This document shows, in pieces, positions 12,874 to 24,076 of a stretch of 53,500 nt of DNA. The notes beneath the pieces were generated by a model. The model saw only the letters and a program-made list of their open reading frames with translations. It ran no database searches and had not been told where the DNA came from. Where the stretch lies: positions 916,501 through 970,000 of the forward strand of contig WPIO01000037.1 in NCBI GenBank assembly GCA_009760855.2, written 5' to 3'. How positions within the stretch are numbered: the stretch's first letter is position 1; every line of letters starts with the position of its first letter. A program made the translations under genes and the position numbers. This stretch comes from Cristatella mucedo (Eukaryota > Bryozoa > Phylactolaemata > Cristatellidae).

Positions 12874-15800
12874 GCATCGTCATAATTGTTAATAGCCACC
12901 AGTAAACAGGAAGACGGGGGCATGCAATCTGCTCCACCATTATAACTTCGGTTAGGAAGCAGGCTCAATATATTCGGCAGCCACCCATGTGATGCTAACT
13001 GGTCGACCGGGCCTATTTTTGGCTAGCAAGTGGTGATCGTGATAATAAAAGTAATCATAGGTCGTTGTATAGGGCCCTAAGAAAACTATATTCAGGCACT
13101 TTACAACTCCTGCAAGAGAATTAATAACTAAGGGTTATTGGGACAAAAGGTATCAAACTTAGACAAGCATGCAAAGACAAACAAGTATCATGCTTAAACC
13201 AGCATACTAAAGCATACAAGAAGACATTCAGGGCCACTGGTTAGTTGGACCTGTGGCTAGTAGCAAAACTCAATCATGGAGAGGAATTTGCATTGCAGCT
13301 CGCACGGGAAGAAAAGCAATTTCAGCAACTTGGTTTATTCAATTGAGAAAGGCTCCTCAAGATGTCTTGGCAAGCAATTCCTCTTTAAGAAGTTAAGAAT
13401 TTCTTCCATTAACTTGCAGGGTATTTGCCCAATGCTCCTCAGACCTACTTCTCTACATACCTCTCCAGAACTGACAGCACACAACGACGAGGGTGCCAAA
13501 ATGAGCTCCCTTCGACACTTCATAAACCCGCTCTCGATTCCCTGATTCAATTGACTACATTAACCAGGGCAGAGTGCATGTGCACACACTTAACACCGAT
13601 CACTGACTGGGGGGGCTGCCACGCCCGAGGTAAAGGTGGTGCAGTAAACCTCAGCAAATCATGAACTGCATGCTTACATAACATTTCCAAGGCCCACGAA
13701 AAATTTGAGACTTCCACAGGCCTGAATCCACAGTAACTGGGCAGCAGCGAGAGTGGCTGCCTCTAACTCAGGGCACGTCCCTACAATACCCATGGTCTCC
13801 TGCACACTGTTGCATGTTGCATGCAATGCCTACAGCTGCGAGCATATACTTCCCCCTCCAACCGAAGCTGACGTCGGAAGCTGCAGAAAAGGCACAGCAC
13901 AGGCGATCGTATGAGCCCAGCAGCATTTCACCAGGAGCAAATGGGGCAACTCAGCTACACTCAGCAGCGCATGTTTTGACTACGCTGTACCGAACATTAG
14001 ACGACATTGATGAACTGATAAGCAAATATGGGTTGGCGCAGTGCGGTTCAGCCACGTTCGGGACTGGACAGCAATACCATCCTTTCGGCCACTAAGTAGC
14101 CGATGCCGCAGTCACGTAAGTCACGTGAGCCTAAATACGAATCGAACACAGTCCCACACAAGTTAGGAAGTGTTCCCTCTTTTGAAAATCAGTGGGCAAT
14201 GCATAAGTAAAGAAAAAAGCTGACGGTGGACAATCAGGAATCTATCTGCCTGCCCAATGCAAAGAAGTCAACGCTAGAGACACGGGTGGGCACACAATGG
14301 CAAACTTGGAGGAAGTCCCCCCAATCCTGGTGGGGAGGCAAAACAGAGACACATAAAACTGCACTGATCTGAGTAACACCCACCGACTTTCGGATGAATG
14401 CAGTATACTGTGACATGAGCAATGGCAGCAACGATGCACATATGAACTTTATTTGATACCCTTTTTATAGGCACCAAAGCAATCAAGCTGTAAAGGACAG
14501 CCAATGCAATCGATAAGCAGATGATAAAATTTCACGTTTCTCAAACCAGGATTCCTACTCGGCAGGCAAGCAGCTTGGAGTGCATCGGGTAGTTAAATCC
14601 CGTTAACCTTCATCGTGCAGCAACCATCAGGAGATGCTTTTGAATACCGAAAAAGTCATTCGGGCATAGGATCAGGTGGATCTGCTGGATATGCAGGATT
14701 ACAATAGTGCAGCTCCAACACCACTAGATGCATTATTCACGAGTCTCGACAAGGATAGATAAACAAATCCATCAAGGGAGTTACTATAGCAGACTAGCAA
14801 CTCTTGGAGAGCCACATACATCCAAGCACTGCAGACAAAAGCTACTGCATGTTCACCCTTGCTCATGGAATGGAAACTATCTGCCAGGGTTGAAAGATCG
14901 CGATAAGTGGGTGACGAGGCAACATAAAAGAGCAGCTGCTGCCACAGCCTGTTGAACAGCTACTTTACTTCTGCTATTGACCAAGACACCTCCGAGGCCA
15001 AAGAGTAAGCCAGATGCCTGATCATGGCACACTGCAAGCATTCAAGAATGCTTCCAGCAAAAGGGCCTCCATTTTCCGGTTCATTGAGCTCCGATAAGGA
15101 AACCTGGCAAATAGAATAGGGTATACACACGGACCGGTACCTACCATGGTGCTACGGTACAACCAGGCAGCAGCCAGCAACAATGGCACGTTGAAGTCGA
15201 GCGAGAGGGAATGGTCTCTGTGTGCACAGAACAGCTTGGCAGCTGATGAAGCAAGTGCTGAGTACAACCGTAGCTCAGCAGCCACCGATGGTAGATGGGC
15301 TTGCAGGGATCTCTGAGGGGCCGTGACTCAATAATGCAGCAGTAGTTAACTGGGGCTTGCCTAATACAGAGCCGTGATGGCACACTAGGTAAGACGGTTG
15401 CTTTCACGACCTCGGTCCCGAGGTCGTGGGTTCGATTCCTGCAGTGGGCAATTCTGTATTGCCACTGCAAGTGTTGGTGATAGCCGTAAAGACTCTTCTG
15501 TCGCTATACAAAAAGAGGCTGTTTATTCAGCTAGGATTTTTTTAACACAATCAGATACGGGGGAGGCATCAAGCCCGGTCTGCTAAGCCAAATGCTGCCC
15601 ACTATAGAGACAGTCCCAGTACAAATGCACTGGCAACTACTGATCCTAGAGGCTCAAAGTCTCCCATGTCTTAGGCAATGCAAGAAAATGTGCATCAAAA
15701 GATCGCATTGACTGCAAGCTAATAGTCATCCAGAGGGATTACGGATAACTACGATGAAGATGTCAGATCGGATGTGCCAGGAATAAGCCTGGCCAAAGTA

Positions 15801-17366
15801 AAAGTGAGGGCCAGCGCTTATCTAAGGTGCAGTTATGTGCTGCCACAACAGCACCTTAGGGCCATGACATTACTTGCACAGGAGTCGTCCGACGCGTAAA
15901 GCTCTTGCAGTTATAACAGAACACGCTGGTATACCTTGAATAAAATGGCAACAGTTTGCTTACATGGCATGCAGCATGCTGTGGCAGTCGCCTTAAGAAT
16001 CATTCAAGAGCACAGGATTGGGCATAGCAGCAGTGCCTGGCCTGCTATACCACATTATCCGGAAGCTTTATTCCGGGAAGATACTTCTTGTTCTCGTGGT
16101 CCGTGTTGATAATCTCGGACAGCTTCTGTCCCTGGAACATCTCCTCGTAGACGTACATCGGTACACGGCTCTCGAAATACCGGTTGGTTTCGACATTGCC
16201 ACCTATGACTTTTGCTATAGCAGAGCCCCTGAAAGAAAGAAGCAGCCTATCATGAACCTCTCGTATGCACAGCCTGACAGGCAGGAACCACACCGAGAGT
16301 TCACAGAAACCAACGAGACAATAGCTCGCTTCGTGCTCGATAAGCGTTCGGCAAGGAGAAAACTTGAAAATTGCAAGTTGCAAGAGGTTGCTACGGCACT
16401 CTTGTGCAGAAATGTAACACCATGGCAAAGTTGTACATGCGGTTAGTTTTACATGCTTCCACGTCTGGATACAACAGGCTGGGAACACAGTGCTGACACT
16501 CGGTGCTGACCGGGAAGTCCGTTATGCTGCTGTTGCAAAAGTAGTGCTCGCAGCTTCCACATCCGGACATAACGGTACATATCCATAACGTAGACAAGTC
16601 TATTTGATACTAACGAAGAGTTACAGGCATTTAACAGCGGCCATGACGTCCACCAACGGCTTTGTGGCCTAAAGCTCAAACCAGATCAAATGCCAAAGTC
16701 AACTATGATACCACAGCTTACAGCCCTTTACACGGCTTCTGTTTAATGCGCTCTTGGCAACAGATTATCGCATAATCCGCTCCTAGCCGTCACAATCAAT
16801 TCCACAACCGCAAATTACATATACCAGCCATAATCCGAGTGATTAAGCATGCGCCGGTTCACTATCAACGAGTTCCGTTGTGTAAAGATACACCATATGG
16901 CACTCTTAGAGACGCCATGATTATATTTGTCAACTACCTGTGCCAACAATTAAAGGCAAACCACCAAAAGATTACGAAACCTACGGTCGGGACAAGCTAG
17001 TACGTGCGAAACAACGGCGGTACACTATGCGCCGCTTTGAATGATTAACGGCCAATTCTAGAACATTCCGCGTCACATACGTGAGCGTAAGAATAAAAAA
17101 CATTGGCAAATGCGAAGGGCACAGGCTTGAGGTGTATTACGCAAGAAAAATTAGCGAGGGACTGCTTAAACCACCGGTTCGGAAATGTCTCGAGAAACGT
17201 CACCCATAGCAACAATTCAAACCACCAAGTACACACTCGTTGCCCTATCCGGACTCGCTCTGGTGGAGTGAAAGCTGATTCACCGAGCGTACCGACAAAT
17301 GCTCCGGCGAGCAGCTACGTACCAGTTACCCGAACCGACGATGGCGATTTTCAGTGGAGTACCCAT
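5961..17366 (-). CDS. GPD1: Cytosolic NAD-dependent glycerol-3-phosphate dehydrogenase, nine exons, complete
   Basis: The enzyme interconverts dihydroxyacetone phosphate and glycerol 3-phosphate with NAD(H) in the cytosol, linking glycolysis to lipid synthesis and the glycerophosphate shuttle. Exons in transcript order: 17323-17366, 16051-16228, 12432-12572, 12002-12143, 10802-10914, 10477-10597, 9356-9465, 7399-7505, 5961-6141. All introns are GT-AG, all phases close, and the total is 1137 nt (378 aa). The start is the only ATG just before the nucleotide-binding loop. Visible motifs: GSGNWG at residues 11-16 (dinucleotide fold), LIK ending at K121, MGAN near 150-153, CGALK with catalytic K206, then FLESCG and CYGGRNRK with D261, R270 and N271 (substrate phosphate site). 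Residues up to about 350 align with the family without gaps larger than one residue. About 28 further residues follow before the stop, whereas the usual length is about 349 aa. GPD1 or GPD1L naming cannot be separated in an invertebrate. Confidence 0.96.
7902..8060 (+). repeat. tRNA-derived SINE, family A
   Basis: In GPD1 intron 7, opposite to the gene. It has a tRNA-like head with GGTAAGGTGCTCGCTC and a box-B-like gggttcaat. The body is GTGGTGATGATAACCGTT, and the family tail is TATAAAAATTAGGCTGTTTT followed by atcagc. Confidence 0.7.
8292..8438 (+). repeat. tRNA-derived SINE, family A
   Basis: In GPD1 intron 7, about 230 bp from the preceding copy and in the same orientation. The head is GGGGTAAAGCGCTCACAC, the box-B-like part is gtgggtttgagtc, and the tail is TATATAAATGAGGCTG. 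Confidence 0.65.
12792..12870. repeat. (CT)n microsatellite in GPD1 intron 2
   Basis: About 39 uninterrupted CT units on the plus strand, which read as GA in the GPD1 transcript. It lies about 220 bp upstream of exon 3 in transcript terms. Confidence 0.95.
13034..13116 (-). repeat. LINE/SINE-B 3' tail fragment in GPD1 intron 2
   Basis: The reverse complement has AAAGTGCCTGAATATAGTTT, then TCTTAGGGCCCTATACAACG and an AT-rich end, matching the SINE-B tail. No tRNA-like head is present. Confidence 0.6.
15371..15535 (+). repeat. tRNA-derived SINE, family A (well preserved)
   Basis: In GPD1 intron 2, antisense to the gene. It has box A TGGCACACTAGG and a perfect box B GGTTCGATTCC at 15429-15439, then GTTGGTGATAGCCGTAAAG and the tail CTATACAAAAAGAGGCTG. 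These are RNA polymerase III promoter boxes, as expected of a tRNA-derived SINE. Confidence 0.85.
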
Positions 17367-17720
17367 CCCTCAGAGCTTTCGAAGAACAGTCGAGGTCGAA
17401 GTACTCGCGGCCAGCGTATATTAGTCAAAGTGTGGCAGTAGATGAGGTATGCAAACACGTAAGAGCCACGGGCCGGCGCGACACCCGACGGCAGACGACC
17501 GACTGACCGCGAATACCGGTCGCCGGCGGTGTGCAACCGAGGGTCAGTTCCGGGTGAAGGTCAAGGTGCTTCCAGTACTTGTGCGGCACCTCGATTCTTT
17601 CTCTGGCCCGGTAACCTAACGCGTAGTGAACGTTCATACGGCTGCGTCTTAAGGCAGAGGCGCGTGCTTGAGGGGCCGCCTGTCGCTGGCCGCTCGATTG
17701 CATACGGAGCGCTGTTAAAT
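17367..17720 (-). promoter_or_regulatory. Probable GPD1 promoter and 5' UTR
   Basis: This is the sequence directly upstream of the GPD1 start codon, moderately CpG-rich. On the minus strand an AT-rich TAATATAC block lies about 50 nt before the ATG (near 17414-17424) and could act as a TATA-like element. No convincing splice acceptor lies between it and the ATG, so the first coding exon probably carries its own 5' UTR. The start site is inferred, not seen. Confidence 0.4.
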
Positions 17721-18094
17721 GTGGCGAAGCCTAGACGTCGCCTGAAGTATACCGCTACCGTTAACCTGAGTTGACCTCTTTTTTATTTCCGTATCATCCT
17801 TGATTGCGGGGAGGGGCGGACGGGCTTCGTGAATGCAACGGCTGTCGTGCTTTTTCGACGGGATAAGCCGGCAGCAAACAAAGTTAATAAGGTTGTATGG
17901 CTTATTGCGGGTTTATGGTTTTATTGGTTTATGTGGGATTATGGTTTAATGAGCTGATGTTTTACAAGGGTGAATCACTGCCTGGACAGGAGCAGTGGCA
18001 GGGCGGAAGCAGGGCACAGGGGCGAGCGGCTGTGCGATGTAACGCTGCAACCGTTGACGAAATACACTAGTGTTGAAGCCCCCCCCCCTCCGCC

Positions 18095-18158
18095 ATGGTG
18101 TCTGCCTTTCGTCGTTTGTGTACCGGCGTGTGCTTAGTGTCGGAGCGTCAGCTAACAG
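18095..18158 (+). CDS. Candidate first coding exon divergent from GPD1 (partial, unassigned)
   Basis: ATG in a near-ideal context (cgccATGG) opens a 21-codon frame, MVSAFRRLCTGVCLVSERQL plus T, ending at a strong donor CAG|GTAAGG in phase 1. The Arg-containing, Ser/Leu-rich, acid-poor start would suit a mitochondrial presequence. It lies 729 bp from the GPD1 start in head-to-head arrangement. A phase-compatible downstream open segment exists at 24113-24292, but I do not recognise it and cannot show they are joined. It may be chance. Confidence 0.25.
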
Positions 18159-18744
18159 GTAAGGCTGAAAACACTGACTGGCTGTATTTTCGGGAAGGCA
18201 TCGGTTCGTCGGTACCAGCCACCAACTACTGCTGAAGGCGGACCATCCGGTAAGGGCCAGTGCTCAATGTTCGCTAGCCAGAACCGAGCAGAGATCCCAG
18301 ATAAAGAGGAGGTCTCATAAAGAGGTCGACATCACAAAGCAGCACCAGTTCTTGTTAGTCCAGCTGGCAAGGGGTGGAAAGTGCTCCTCGAAGCGGTGGA
18401 TCAGGATGCCGGCCCCTCACCCATCCACGAGAAGCAGAGCAGCTAAGTGCTTCAGGAGGCGCCGGGAGTCTGGTTTAAGCCGGGTACTCAGCTGGCTGAT
18501 GAAGCGATATTCCTTTGCATATCTGGATTTCTGAGGGCAAAGAATTCGGCGATGAACTAGCAGGAGTGGCTACGATCCCGAATGGCGGCTCTTTCTATTC
18601 ACGGAGAGCTCCCAACATGTGCTCCTACATGTTGGAAAAAAGAAGGCACGTTTGCCTGAAGTTCTGAGCCAGAGAAGCTGCTAGCTATCGAGTTGATGAA
18701 AGCACACCTGCCTGTGTCACTTACAAACTGGAATGCTTTCTGTA

Positions 18745-19110
18745 CAACTTGGGTTCAGCCAGCATCTACCCCAAAGTAGTCCCTGCAATGAATTTGGGAG
18801 TCCTGTTCCAAAAAATGACCTTTCACAAAATTACTCCAACTGATTCACAGTCAAATCTATCTGCTTTCAGTTACACAATATTGCAAAAACTTGGCCATAC
18901 TTGGACAACGGTTCGGCAACCAAACTGCTCCACAGATCTTGTGACATCATCCCTCTAGACTTCTGTAAATCTCTTCTTGCAGGTATTTCTGAATGTGCAT
19001 TTACAGCTAGTTCAAAACTCAGTAGCTAGGCTTCTCTGTCGTTAGTAACACAGCTGTCACACTGACCACCTGCAATAGCTCCTCATTAAGCAGCATATCG
19101 ATGTCGAGGT
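18745..19110 (+). mobile_element. Degenerate L2-type LINE fragment, sense
   Basis: Reads LGSASIYPKVVPAMNLGVLFQ and then QSNLSAFSYTILQKL, aligning with the RT C-terminal region of the LINE at 32225-32350. A VQNS-like stretch follows near 19000-19040. It contains several frame breaks and stops. Confidence 0.7.
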
Positions 19111-19835
19111 CTGGTAGCTCACTGGTAAGATCTATTAATTATATTACTCGGGACGGCCTATCGGAAATACTGCCTCCGCGGCCCTTCTTTCGCACCACCC
19201 CCTCCTCTAGCTCCTTGTCGTTTTGCATTGCCTCGAGTAAAAATGGAGATCCGTGTGCTGTAAAGCCTAGAAATCTCTACCGGCAGACACGACTTGATGA
19301 TTTTTTTTAAAGCCAAACTAAAGACTACTGCCTACTCCTTGCATCATTTGCCTTGTCCGTAGGAATTGCACATAATAAACACACTTGTGTGGGCTGCAGT
19401 CATGCATGCCACTATCTCTAATCCATCACTCAGCCGTGCAGGCACTGAGCTGAGCCCGGTGGTGTCTCTCTGTTTATGAGGTCAGCGTGTCACGTAAACA
19501 TGAACAGAACAAAATTGTGTGTCCTAAAGTCATTCCCAGACTGCTGAAACGGAAGTCTCAGCACGGCTAGACTAGGAGATTGCCTTTGACTAACTAACCC
19601 GCTTGCGACAGTGAATAGCAACCCCTCACGTGCCTTTAAAAATGCCACGATAGACAGAAGAACGAATGCCTTTAAAAATCTTCAAAAAATTCCAACTACC
19701 TTAGCACTTTCCAATATTGCATTGCTAGACTATCAATTGTTTGCATGTTGACCCTGTGCATGTCACCCCTAACCATATTATTCATTTCGTTTGTTTTTTC
19801 AAGCATGATTTTACTTACCATTCAATTGCATTTCA

Positions 19836-19921
19836 CTTTACAGCAAATGTAAAGCGCCTAGAGAGAGATTAAGTTCTCTGAGGGCGCTTTATCAAGTGAA
19901 TTATTATTATTATTATTATTA
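19836..19921 (+). repeat. L2 LINE 3' tail with (TTA)n
   Basis: Contains AGTTCTCTGAGGGCGCTTTA, then TCAAGTGAATTATT and a run of ATT units; the best-preserved copy of the LINE terminus in the window. It probably belongs to the degraded element starting near 18745. Confidence 0.75.
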
Positions 19922-20445
19922 AGTGCGAACCAGCAAACCCACCGGCAAGCATTAGTCCCCGATGATCTCGACCTAGCTGAACCTCGATTTCTGCTCCAGC
20001 CACAGCATTTCATTAGCTGTTACTCAATCGGTACACACCGAGCTCACGTATGAGCTCATCGAAGAACTATCATGATACTTGCAGTGCATCCGCTGCTGCT
20101 CGACACGAGTAGACTGGGCAGAACACTGTTTCATCGAACTGTGCCAAGGGCCGATAGCTAGCCAAGTATGCTTCTGCCCCTCCCCCTCCCCCCATGCTTG
20201 AGGCTAGAGAGACCGAGTAAGGTCAGGAGGTCAAGCAGCAAGTTCTGGCTCCCCCTCCCTGGGACGACCCGAAGAGGTTCGACCTGACTCCTAACCCTTT
20301 CAGCCAGTCTGCGATCTGTCGAGGTCTGACTAAAAGCTCAACGTCCGGCAAATGCAAGGTCCTCTGCTTAATCGTGTCTACGCCCCAAGGCGGAGCCATT
20401 TCGGAAAGGGACTCGGGACATGAGAGCCTACGACCAAAAGAAATA

Positions 20446-20605
20446 CTAGCTGATTTAGCAGCCTCTTTTGCATAGCAGCAGAAGAACCTTAACGGATATC
20501 ACCACCGCTTTCAGTCGGCAATAAAGGATCGCCCACTGCAGGATTCGAACCCACGACCTCGGCCGTGAAGAGCGACCATCTTACCTCCTGGGCAATCAAG
20601 GCCCA
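20446..20605 (-). repeat. tRNA-derived SINE, family A
   Basis: The reverse complement has box B GGTTCGAATCCTGCAG, GACCTCG-type anticodon-arm remnants, TTGCC/GCAGTGG body blocks and the AGGCTGCTAAATCAGCT tail. It lies between GPD1 and the CpG-rich island. Confidence 0.8.
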
Positions 20606-20984
20606 GTGCCAACAAGCCTGGCCGAGAACCCGAGCTCTATCGGTGTTGCCCGTTCAATGACTGGCAATTTACCGTTTACAAAAGTTTTTAGCAAACTTTG
20701 AAATGGTACCCTGAGTTTTCGAGTGAAAAATCTCTGCATTGTGTCCCACACAGTGATTTGATGTACCGTTTCATTCACGATGAGCCACACACAAAAAAGT
20801 AACAGCATTCCTGTAATGCTGTAAGAAAGTCACAACTACGTCAGCGCTAGGTCGTCAGCGCTAGGTCTTCAGGCGGTTTCAGGCTCCAGCAGCTGTGAGC
20901 AGCAAATCATAGCTGTTAGGACGACGGCCGTGGCAGACAAGGGTGAAAGGCAAATAGCCACAGCTGCTAAATAGCTACCCAGTA

Positions 20985-21031
20985 ACAAATGACGTAACCA
21001 ATGACGTAACAAATGACGTAACCAATGACGA
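20985..21031. promoter_or_regulatory. Tandem 12-bp array of TGACGTAA (CRE/ATF-like) sites
   Basis: TGACGTAA occurs at 20990-20997, 21002-21009 and 21014-21021, and TGACGAAG at 21026. Each is spaced by exactly 12 bp, with alternating aacaaa and aaccaa linkers. TGACG is the core of bZIP (CREB/ATF) sites. The array is 3.6 kb upstream of GPD1. Binding is an inference; it could be a neutral minisatellite. Confidence 0.4.
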
Positions 21032-21259
21032 AGAGCTGCTCTGCAAGCAGCCCTGCATTCACCGATGCTCACAGCAAGATGGCGGCAGCCAGTGAAAAGG
21101 CAACTCCACATGCTAGCTAGCTAGCACTCGAACCTTCCCTTAGCGCCAGCGTAGGAGCAGCCAAGGCTGACCCTAATTATAGTTTGCTCCAACATGAGTG
21201 GCAAAATATATACTGAGCTTGCATAGTGTCCACGAGTCCATGCAATTGCATAGAATAGA

Positions 21260-21365
21260 GGTTAGTCTCTACTTCACTATGTGAACCTCGGGCTTTCGGT
21301 AAAGTCCATCAAGGTTAGTCTCTACTTCTCTATCTAGACGTCGGGCTTTCGGTGAAGTCCATCAA
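21260..21365. repeat. 53-bp tandem duplication
   Basis: Two units both start ggttagtctctacttc, contain cgggctttcggt and end agtccatcaa; they differ at a handful of bases. No coding content. Confidence 0.9.
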
Positions 21366-21639
21366 CAAAATACGGCTACCTGGCGCTCAGCTTCAATGCT
21401 AGTATTCACAAATAGCAATTGAATAAATCCAAGAGACATAAAAAGATTATTAAATTTGTATAGTACGCAGGAATCTAAACCTGCCTTTACACTTCTCAGT
21501 CTGAAACGAGCATACACTAGTAAGCTTATTAATGATAATAGCATGCACTCGGCTCACTTAACCACACACAAGGCAATATACGTGCACGAGGCAAATGCTG
21601 TGATGATTAGTTTGTAGCTTCACTTTAAAAAGTCGAGTA

Positions 21640-21735
21640 AAGAATCTCGTGACGTCACTCCAGGCTTTGGGTGCATAGGAACTGAAGTTTCTTGAAGGAT
21701 TTGAGGTTGGTTAGGGGCGAGCTAAAACTCCAGAG
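21640..21735 (-). mobile_element. Short antisense L2-type LINE fragment
   Basis: The minus strand reads a TNLKSFKK-like stretch followed by CTQSLE, comparable to the [20 protein letters not shown] segment of the LINE at 32740-32800. It is followed on the plus strand by low-similarity LINE-like sequence to about 21940. Confidence 0.5.
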
Positions 21736-22430
21736 TCAGTCAGTACAGCGAGTGAGTATTTTTTTATATGTAAGCCACAGCAAATAAATGAAGGGACCTG
21801 AATGAGAGTGACAGGATATAGAAATCGATGCCGAGGTTTAATATCTGCTTCACAGAACCGGGCAAACAGAGCCATAAAACTGACGATGTACATCAATAAC
21901 TTGAGGTCTATCATGCAGAGATACAGGGGATAAATGCTCGATTAAAACCACCGGGGGGGGGGGCTAGAGAGACCAATGCACCAGGGGAGGGGGGCCGGGG
22001 CAAGAGAGGCCGAGGCCGTGGACAGCACAAGAAATCGTTGACATATCCAGACCTATTTCTTACCAACACAGAAGCATAACCTATACCTTGTCTCGGGGTG
22101 GTGGGCCAACCATAAAGGGGCTAAAAAGACTTGCAGTCCAATGCAGCCCTTCCAGCTGGTGGAGGTAAGGGAAAGGCTCACTGCACCCCTTCCGGTTCAT
22201 CCAAGCATGGGTTGCTTTCAGGACCACCAAAAACCCTTCGGTGGCCAAGATTGTGCCATTCTAGCGAAGCCAGCAGGAGACAACTTACAAGCTAGGTCGG
22301 GCAGGCAGGTGGGGGCAGGTCGAACTGCTATCCCTCGTGACCCCAGCAAAAGTGCTTGTGCAGGTTTTATCAGCTGAGACTTGCTTAAAGATACTATCCC
22401 CTTCCCAGCCTCACTCAATAAATAAATAAA

Positions 22431-22598
22431 TCCTAGCTGCTTAAACAGCCTCTTTTTGTATAGCGACTGAAGAGCCTTTACGGCTATCACCACCGCTTGC
22501 AGTGGCGATAAAGAATCGCCCACCGCAGGAATCGAACCCACAACCTCGGGACCGAGGTCGTGAAAGCAACCGCCTTACCTAGTGTGCCATCACTCAAT
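22431..22598 (-). repeat. tRNA-derived SINE, family A, with target-site duplication
   Basis: The reverse complement begins ATGGCACACTAGGTAAGGCG, has box B GGTTCGATTCC, the GGTGATAGCCGTAAAGG body and an (ATTT)n tail. A 9-bp direct repeat TCACTCAAT flanks it (22411-22419 and 22590-22598), which marks target-primed integration. Confidence 0.85.
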
Positions 22599-23255
22599 CA
22601 GGTTGCTATCACGTGACTAGAACTATTCGGAGCAGCTCCACAGGTGTTATCACTTGTTGCATCTGGAGAAAGCCGCAGGCATTCACAAGGACAATGCTGC
22701 TGCTGATAGATTGTTGGACAATTGTGCAGGAATCGCTCCCCGTGAGTCAGCCCCCTCTTATTGTAGCTAGCCTGGAAGCCAGCTGGTCTTGTGAGGGGCA
22801 GGAGCAGAGTGACCGGAGTAGCTGCAGCTCAATGGCTTACTTGCACCAATAAAGAAGGCGACCTCAGCTAAATGATGCAGATTGCAACCAGAGTCGATCC
22901 TCAAGATCAGCATTTGGCAGTATTTGGTATAATGGAGTTTGCATGAAATGCTAAATATAGCTTGATCTGACAGTCTGGCTTAAATAGCATACTAATGGAT
23001 CAGGCAGCCCTATGCTTACGGTGCACTTTTTTGGTGGCACCAATTGTGGGCTCCTTCCCTTGCAATTCACCATCATGTGTGAAACTTACTAGTTTACCAT
23101 TGTAGATACATATTAGAACATGACACTTAAGTGAGTGCACCTTAACTTTCGAAATACTTCGCTTATTAATGCCTACTGAACCGTTTGTGTTAGCCACTTT
23201 CACTGAGTTCGCAATATAATAGCCGGCTACTGACTACGAGACTGTTTCTACAAAT

Positions 23256-23440
23256 AATGATGATAATAATAACAGTGTTTGTATAGCAGCCTTAAAATAT
23301 AATTGATTTGTAAAGCACGCCGTAAAACTTTGTAAAACTTAATCTCTATTCAGGTGCTTCACATATGCCGTAGAGCTCGAGTCCACGACCTCAGCCAGAC
23401 CTTGGTCGGGGCAAGAGCACCTTAACTGCTGGAGAACTTA
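23256..23440 (-). repeat. tRNA-derived SINE, family B
   Basis: The reverse complement has AAGGTGCTCTTGCCCC, GGTCTGGCTGAGGTCGTGG, box-B-like CTCGAGCTCTACGG and GAAGCACCTGAATAGAGATT. The tail is AAGTT followed by (TTA/TCA) repeats, the end shared with the L2 LINE. A partial local duplication is visible in the tail. Confidence 0.75.
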
Positions 23441-23917
23441 ATCTCTACCCACACTGTACACCTCTCGACAAGACAAAATCAGTACCCAAGGTTTAGTTAG
23501 TGACATGCCGACTATTGACTCCTAGCCACATCCGCTGGTCTTGCAACTGCATTCAGCAGCAGAGGTTCCAAAGATAGAGCAGGAGAGATTAAGCTTGCTT
23601 CGACTTGCTGTCGAACATAGAGTGACTGTCAGCTAGCCTTTCCTTTCTCGTCGAATAATTGAAATGTGATGCACGATATATCTACCAGACAACGAACAAA
23701 TTATGCCAAGTGTAGGTTCACAAGTTCTACAACCAAGTTACTCACAACACTATTCTACTCAAAGCAGCAAATTCCTCGGTTCAGTGTAAGACAAGCCTTG
23801 GTCATGTGTGCAAACCAAATGCACATCATCAGCGAGCCCATTACCAGCCTCCGACCGAATCAGCGCGCTCCTCTTCCTCTTCTTTCTCTGCGGCAAAAGT
23901 TGGCTCGGGTGCATCTA

Positions 23918-24076
23918 GATAGCCCATGAGGTAAGGTGCTCGCTCTTAGCTACCGAGGTCGTGGGCTCGAATCCTGCACAAGGGCAATCCTCTATTGCCA
24001 ACTGCAAGCAGTGGTGATAGCTGTTAACGCTCTTCTGACGCTATACAAATGAGGCTGTTAAATCAGCAAATTTTGT
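23918..24076 (+). repeat. tRNA-derived SINE, family A
   Basis: Head TAGCCCATGAGGTAAGGTGC, box-B-like gggctcgaatcc, body GTGGTGATAGCTGTTAACGC, tail CTATACAAATGAGGCTGTTA ending in atcagcaaatttt. It abuts the CpG-rich island to the right. Confidence 0.8.

Noticed and set aside
12566-12892. 108-codon plus-strand frame ending in a Ser/Leu run
   Set aside because: Overlaps GPD1 exon 3 antisense and a (CT)n array.
15371-15480. Possible tRNA gene with box A and perfect box B
   Set aside because: No closed acceptor stem or full cloverleaf, and the same head plus body and tail recurs many times: it is a SINE.
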